From positions 1 through 64,000 of the forward strand of contig CBDHDN010000029.1 of the NCBI GenBank assembly GCA_965261585.1: a DNA stretch of 64,000 nucleotides, read 5' to 3'. The position numbers and the translations under genes were made by a program. The notes under the pieces are model-generated. The model was not told the DNA's origin. It did not search any database and was given only the letters and a program-made list of their open reading frames with translations. This DNA comes from CBDHDN01 sp965261585. Its GTDB lineage: Bacteria > Pseudomonadota > Alphaproteobacteria > UBA6615. How positions within the stretch are numbered: position 1 is the first letter of the stretch; each line of letters opens with the position of its first letter. Shown here in pieces: positions 59,195 to 64,000 of the stretch.

Positions 59195-60596
59195 GTCGGT
59201 AACACGCGATATGTCCGGTTTATGTACCAGATGATCTGTCCGGTTTTAGAACGCCTCCAAGCCATGGAGGGAGGCGATGCGTCGGACGGAGCAGGTACAG
59301 GGACTGAGATTGATGAAGTTCGAGGAGGTTTACGGGCGCACCCATCGGGGTGGCTTGAGCCAGGCGGAGGCGGCGGAGGTTCTGGGTGTCTCGGAGCGCA
59401 CCTTCCGGCGCTGGCGCGACCGCTACGAGGCGGAGGGAGCCGACGGTCTCTACGACCGCCGCCTGGGCCGCCTCTCGGCGCGGCGCGCGCCGGTGGACGA
59501 GGTGGCGCGGGTACTGGAGTTGTTCGACACCCGCTACTGGGGCTTCACGGCCAAGCACTTCCACGAGAAGCTGGTGGCCGATCACGGCTTCAAGCGCAGC
59601 TACAACTGGCTGCGGCTGAGCTTGCAAGCCCATGGGCGCAGGCGCGCGGCGCCCAGGCGTGGGGCGCACCGGCGCAAGCGGCCGCGCCGTGCCCTGCCCG
59701 GCATGATGTTGCACCAGGACGGCTCGAGCCACGAGTGGGTCCCCGGTCGAGGGTGGGACCTGATCGTCACCATGGACGATGCGACCAGCGATATCAACTC
59801 GGCCTTCTTCGTCGCCGAAGAGGGCACCATGTCGAGCTTCCAGGGGGTGTCCGAGGCGATCCGGGCCAAGGGCCTGTTCTGCTCGCTCTACGCCGACCGC
59901 GCCAGCCACTACTGGAACACGCCCGAGGCCGGCGGCAAGGTGGACAAGGACACCCCGACCCAGGTCGGCCGCGCCCTGGCGCAGCTCGGCATCGAGTTGA
60001 TCCCGGCCTACTCGCCCGAGGCAAGGGGGCGCTTGGAGCGCATGTTCGGCACCTTGCAGAAGCGCCTGCCCCAGGAACTCAGGCTCGCCGGCATCACCGA
60101 CATGGTCGAGGCCAACCGCTTCCTCAAGGAGGTCTTCCTGCCACAACACAACGCCCGCTTCGCGACCCCGGCCGAGGACCAGGGCACCGCCTTCGTCCCC
60201 TTCACCGGCGCGCTCGACGACATCCTGTGCATCCACGAGGAACGCACCGTCTCAAACGACAACACGGTGCGCTACAAGCGCCTGGCACTTCAGATCCCCG
60301 CCGGCCGCCACCGCCGCCATTACGTCAAGGCCAGGGTCCGCGTCCACGAATACCCCGACGGCACAATGGCCGTCTTCCATGGACCGCGATGTCTGGCGCG
60401 ATACCACGCCGATGGCCAACCGATCGACAGCCAAACCCGCGAGGCCGCGTGACCCGCTTCGACGCGACCGACCGGCGCCCTGTGGACAAGTGGACAGCCG
60501 CTCCGCGACCGACCACTTCCCCACAGGGCCAGAAACCGCAACAGAAGCGGTCAACTCATATGGTACATAAACCGGTCAACTCAGAATGTTCTCGAC
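59195..60596 (+). mobile_element. IS1202-type (ISNCY) insertion sequence with 18-bp target duplication
   Basis: A 1402-bp element whose ends match as inverted repeats: GTCGGTAACACGC...CCGGTTTATGTACCA on the left and, reverse-complemented, GTCGAGAACATTC...CCGGTTTATGTACCA on the right. It is flanked by the identical 18-mer AGTACTGATGCACGCGCT at 59177-59194 and 60597-60614. Long target duplications are a feature of the IS1202 group. It contains one intact transposase gene and interrupts gspD. Confidence 0.92.
59277..60452 (+). CDS. ISNCY/IS1202-type transposase
   Basis: A 391-residue DDE transposase. The N-terminal HTH has RGGLSQAEAAEVLGVSERTF and RRWRDRYEAEGADGLYDRRL. The catalytic core has Asp in MLHQDGSSHEWV (with the IVTMDDATSDINSA strand), Asp in CSLYADRASHYWNTPE and Glu in AYSPEARGRLERMFGTLQ. 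The C-terminus reads RVHEYPDGTMAVFHGPRCLA. It is intact, and the flanking repeats are perfect, so the insertion may be recent. Confidence 0.93.
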   Translation: MRRTEQVQGLRLMKFEEVYGRTHRGGLSQAEAAEVLGVSERTFRRWRDRYEAEGADGLYDRRLGRLSARRAPVDEVARVLELFDTRYWGFTAKHFHEKLVADHGFKRSYNWLRLSLQAHGRRRAAPRRGAHRRKRPRRALPGMMLHQDGSSHEWVPGRGWDLIVTMDDATSDINSAFFVAEEGTMSSFQGVSEAIRAKGLFCSLYADRASHYWNTPEAGGKVDKDTPTQVGRALAQLGIELIPAYSPEARGRLERMFGTLQKRLPQELRLAGITDMVEANRFLKEVFLPQHNARFATPAEDQGTAFVPFTGALDDILCIHEERTVSNDNTVRYKRLALQIPAGRHRRHYVKARVRVHEYPDGTMAVFHGPRCLARYHADGQPIDSQTREAA

Positions 60597-62687
60597 AGTA
60601 CTGATGCACGCGCTCCATGCGCCGCCGCATCTCCGCGGTGATGATCTTCGCTTCCGCGGCGTTGCGCACGACCGTCGGTGTCAGCAGCACAATCAACTCG
60701 GTACGGCGGATCTTTTCCTCGGTGGACCGGAACAGCGCACCGAGAATCGGAATTTTCATAAGCAACGGCACGCCTGTTTGTGTGTTTCGCGTGCTATCCG
60801 AGATCAGCCCGCCGAGGGCAACGGTTTCGCCGCTGTTGACCGCGACCGTGCTGCGGATCGATCTTTGAAAGATGGTTGGCGTCACCGTCGGCGTCGTCGA
60901 GGGCGCCACATCGCTCACCTCCTGTTCGATGTCCAAGGAGACCAGGCCGCCGGCGTTGACACGCGGTGTGACCCGCAAGATGACCCCGGTGTCGCGGAAC
61001 TGGATGCTGTTGATGACGGGCGCCTGGCCGTCCGTCACGCTCTGCTCCTGACGCGTCGCCACAGGTACTTGGTCGCCCACCTGAATCTCGGCGGTCTGGT
61101 TGTCCAGCACCAGCAATTCGGGGGACGACACGAGCCTGAGATCGGTAATGGTCGCCAGCGCCTGGAGCGATCGCGCGAAATTCGCGCTGCTGAAGGCGTA
61201 GGAGAAAGTGGGCGTCCCTACCGGGAGGGCCTCGATCAGGAGGGAACGGCGGCCGCTTTGCAGGAAGTAGCGGACGCCGAAGGCAAGGTCGTCTGTCAAG
61301 GTGACTTCGACGAGGGTCGCCTGGATGAGAACCTGCAGCGGGACCGTGTCCAGTTGCCGCAGGGTGGCTTCGATCATGCGATAGGCCTGTTGCGTCGCCA
61401 CGACGATGATCGCGTTGTGCTCGGTGTCCGCTATGATCCGCACCCCGCCCGTAGGCGACAGGGCAATGCCGTCACGGCCGGTGCCGGCCGAGGGCGTCGA
61501 CGGCGGCACAGGAGGCTCCAGCGCCGGCGGTCCGTCCGCTCCCGCAACGGCCGGTTCAGGCGGCGCGTCGATCTGGATAAGGTCCCGCGGTGTGGGCCGC
61601 GCCGTGTCTGCCCCATCGTCGATGAAGACCGCCTGCAGGGCCGCCGCCAGGTTTTCCGCCCTTGAGTTCTGGACGCGGTACACGAAAGCGCGACGTTGCG
61701 TGCCGCCCACGCTTTGGTCCAGCCGCTCGATCCATTCCCGCGCCCGCTCCGCCGGCTGATCACGAGAACCGCGTTCACGCGCTCGATCGGCACGAACTGG
61801 ACCAGGCCGGGCCCGGAATCGCCGCCGGATCGAAAAAATATCCGCTCGAGGGTCTCGATGATCGTCAGCGGATCTACGAAACGCAGACGGAACAGACCGA
61901 ACGACATGCCGCTGAGCCAATCGACATCGAAGATGTCGATGACGTCTTGCAGCGCCTCCAGTTCGTCCTCCGTCCCGGACAGCACGAGGACGTTGCGCAC
62001 TTCATCCACGCGCAGGATGTTTTCCGTGAGTGCCACCGGCGCCAGAATCTTTTCCATCTCGGCGGCGGACACGTACCTCAGCGGCGCGATGAGGACACTA
62101 AAGCCGTGCCCGCGAACGGGCGAGCGGGCCCGCACCGGAACCCCCGAGTCGGTTGCCTTGGACAGCGGCACGATCTTGTAAAGACTATCGGTTTGCACTA
62201 TTGCGGCATTGTTCAACCGCAGGGCCGCCTCCAGGGCGGGCAGCAGCGCATCCCGCGGCAGCGGGCGGCTGGTCTGTATCGTTATCGATCCCGTTACCTC
62301 GGGGTCGATGATGTAGTTGCGCTTCAGGTAGTCGCCAAGTATGGCGGCGGCCACACCGTCGATCTCGGTGCGCACGAAATTGAGCATGACCCCGTCCTCG
62401 GTGTCGAGGATCTCCCCGGACGCCCGATCGCTGGGCGGCCCCAGAAAAATGCCCGTACCGGGGAACACCTCGGCTTGCCGGACGGGGGCCGATCGGTCGG
62501 CGCGACCGACGGTTCTCGTTGGCTGCGCTTCGGCCGCCTCCGTGGAGGGCCCCAAGCCGCGGTCGCTGCCGGCCACCTGGCCAGCATTAACCGAGCCATT
62601 CTCCACAGGTCTCAGCTGCGATAGCAACGTGCAGCCAGAGAGCGGGACAAGGACCAAGAGAGCCAGGCAGACTGGAGATCTCTTCAC
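60597..62687 (-). pseudogene. gspD: General secretion pathway secretin GspD, frameshifted and interrupted near its 3' end
   Basis: Outer-membrane secretin of a type II secretion system, here about 700 codons. A lipoprotein signal (VLVPLSGCTLL) starts the N-terminal part; N-domains follow (NYIIDPEVTGSITIQTSRPL, VLIAPLRYVSAAEMEKILAP, ILRVDEVRNVLVLSGTEDEL). Near 61750 the frame breaks; beyond it are AREWIERLDQSVGGTQRRAF and then the secretin domain (VLIQATLVEVTLTDDLAFGV, LLVLDNQTAEIQVGDQVPVA, TVAVNSGETVALGGLISDST, RRTELIVLLTPTVV). Insertion of the IS at 60597 replaces the last 33 residues with 11 from the element. One missing base at 61750 would restore the first break. Confidence 0.85.
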
Positions 62688-63544
62688 GTCGTCCGATACT
62701 CCGTGAAATGCTCAATCGATGATATTTGCGCCACGCTTCTTCGGCGTCGCTTGCCGTAGACGCCCGTCTTTCGCCGCCGTGTCATTGCGCCCAACCCGGA
62801 GGAGTGCTCACTCGTGTCCCCCCACGTTATGCAAGAGCCGGACCAGAAGCCAGCGACCTGTTCCGGTGGCCGTGTCAGACACTTGGGTCGCCCTCGCCCG
62901 CGCAGGCGTGCTTGCGCCGGGCTCTTGCTTATGCCGCAGTGAGCGGGGAGAAATCCGAACCGTGCCAGCAACTCAGCCCCCGCCCCTTACGGGACAGGTG
63001 GCCGGGACGCAGCCCACGGGTGAGTGTGCCAGCCGGATGATCCGCACCACCAGCTACGCGCCAATTGGTGAGAGGTCCGCACCGCACCTGTAAGAATGTC
63101 CGACAGTGCAAAGTGTGGTTAACGAGCAATCGGTCCCAGTGGTCGAGGGAAAATCATTGATTCTTCGGGCCTATTTCCACTTTTTTGGTTTACGCCCGCG
63201 TTCCGACCACCTGTGAGCGGTGTAAAGTCTACCGACAACGGCTCCGCCCCTGCGTTGCTCTATGTACCAATCGAGACACATCAGGGCGGTGGCGGCGTAA
63301 GCATTTCCGACACCCCGGCGACGGCGGGTGGTCCGTCGCACGGCCGCCGAGCGCCGCGCCTCGTGTTCATCACCCGCGACATCCCAAAGGCTTCGATCGA
63401 ACAGTACCTCGCGGAAAGGAAGCGAGGGCCGCAACGCCGGCAGCCGCGCGCTCGGACCCGCGGTAGCTGCAGGTCGAGATCAAACTGTTGAACACCCTTG
63501 GCGCCTCACCCTCGCCGCCGCAGCATTGTGGGGTTGGGGTGCGC
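62688..63544. other. Region without a supported gene (857 bp)
   Basis: Upstream of gspD. Several open frames of 60-125 codons occur on both strands, but they are rich in Arg, Pro and Ser and have no recognised domain, start site or neighbour. A minus-strand frame ending CLDWYIEQRRGGAVVGRLYT at 63171 and a plus-strand frame with PRLVFITRDIPKASIEQYLA near 63360 look the most protein-like, but neither is convincing. GC content falls slightly near 63150-63200. The promoter of gspD should lie in the first 100 bp. Confidence 0.4.
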
Positions 63545-63832
63545 CTACTGGCGCGGCAGGGTTTGGGGGTTGGCGAACGGCGGCATGCGCGCGGCGTCGA
63601 GTACGGGCGCGATCTCACCCCCGACCCCGTTGACCGAGTGACAGACGACGCACCCCTTGTCGACGAACAGCGCCCGGCCACGCGCCGGATCCAATAGCGG
63701 GAACAGGATGCTTGGCCCTGCCCGGACCAGCGAGGTGCCCGCATCCTGAGCCGACGCTGGCGGCACAATCGTGGCTGCGGCAAGCGCGGCCGCCACGATC
63801 GTGGCTCGGGCGAAACCGGTTGAGCGTGTCAT
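63545..63832 (-). pseudogene. c-type cytochrome, C-terminally truncated
   Basis: From ATG 63832 a signal peptide (ATIVAAALAAATIVPPASAQD) is followed by the mature class I cytochrome start: LLDPARGRALFVDKGCVVCH, with the haem motif CVVCH, then SVNGVGGEIAPVLDAARMPP. The related family normally continues for about 70 more residues with a distal Met ligand region. Here the frame ends FANPQTLPRQ at 63545 without it. The break may come from a frameshift or rearrangement near 63590. Confidence 0.7.
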
Positions 63833-64000
63833 GCGTTGGCGCGGCGAAGCCTGGAAGGCACGGTCCGCCTTTCTCGGCGGCGAACCCGGCCGGCGCGGCC
63901 TCGGCGGCAGTCTGTGAGGTATTGACCTGAGTCCTGATTTCATCGAGTTGCGCGCTGCTGGCGCAGCCTGCCCGCGCCGAGCAGGACCGGCTTGATCAGC
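63833..64000. other. Window end, no recognised gene
   Basis: Upstream of the cytochrome start. The minus-strand frame stays open to about 63943, but the added residues (basic, Pro-rich) do not resemble a coding leader. Confidence 0.35.

Noticed and set aside
62684..62971. 95-codon minus-strand frame upstream of gspD
   Set aside because: No family, no ribosome-binding site, and Arg/Ser-rich content; treated as non-coding.
1..64000. CRISPR array
   Set aside because: No series of regularly spaced identical repeats was seen. The only tandem repeat (27232-27291) is inside cobW and has no spacers.
1..64000. tRNA or rRNA genes
   Set aside because: No GTTCRANNC/cloverleaf pattern or rRNA signature was noticed, though a tRNA scan could not be run.

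Overview
This 64-kb window is very GC-rich chromosomal DNA from an alphaproteobacterium, perhaps of Rhodospirillales type. The evidence is an alphaproteobacterial GyrB C-terminus, a RegB/RegA redox two-component pair, CobN-type cobalamin synthesis and densely packed genes with four-base stop/start overlaps. No rRNA, tRNA or CRISPR array was seen, and the species cannot be named from sequence alone.

Layout. (1) 0-6.5 kb: end of gyrB, a GNAT acetyltransferase, a class A penicillin-binding protein, then a chimeric junction where a drug/metabolite-transporter fragment runs into the last codons of a sugar ABC ATPase. The ABC permease (frameshifted) and binding protein follow, then a phytanoyl-CoA-dioxygenase-like enzyme. 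(2) 6.5-32.3 kb: a nearly complete cobalamin (B12) locus in several transcription units: cobA-DUF4149-cobB-UPF0260 (-), cbiD-cobK-ankyrin protein (+), cbiX-cobH-cobL-cobI-cbiG/cobJ-cobM (-), cobD (+), cobP-cobW-cobN-cobO-SYLF-cobQ (-) behind a cobalamin riboswitch, cobC-cobS (-) and cobT (+). Within it lie a higBA toxin-antitoxin pair and a 545-bp terminal-inverted-repeat element carrying a small non-transposase gene. (3) 32.4-34.3 kb: regB-regA. (4) 34.4-47.8 kb: an exopolysaccharide locus with a degenerate EAL-like protein, an HPr-kinase-related protein plus PqqD-like partner, an outer-membrane barrel, a Wza-type export protein, a Wzc-type tyrosine kinase, an undecaprenyl-phosphate sugar transferase, a PPP-type phosphatase, a nucleotidyltransferase, a flippase and a glycosyltransferase.

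(5) 47.8-60.6 kb: a mobile-element zone. A group II intron splits the glycosyltransferase, followed by IS3, IS630, IS21 and IS1202-type elements and remnants of IS110 and probably IS5 elements, mixed with broken genes (hicB, rhuM and others). (6) 58.8-64 kb: type II secretion remains. gspD is interrupted near its 3' end by the IS1202-type element, whose 18-bp target duplication is still visible. A truncated cytochrome c gene lies at the end.

The B12 genes together could convert uroporphyrinogen III to adenosylcobalamin for most steps. Their mixture is notable: CbiD, CbiG and a long CbiX, typical of early cobalt insertion, sit beside CobN, typical of late insertion. Several genes outside the B12 locus carry single-base frameshifts, most of them in homopolymer runs. 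They look more like sequencing errors than biology, so 'frameshifted' calls should be read with that in mind.
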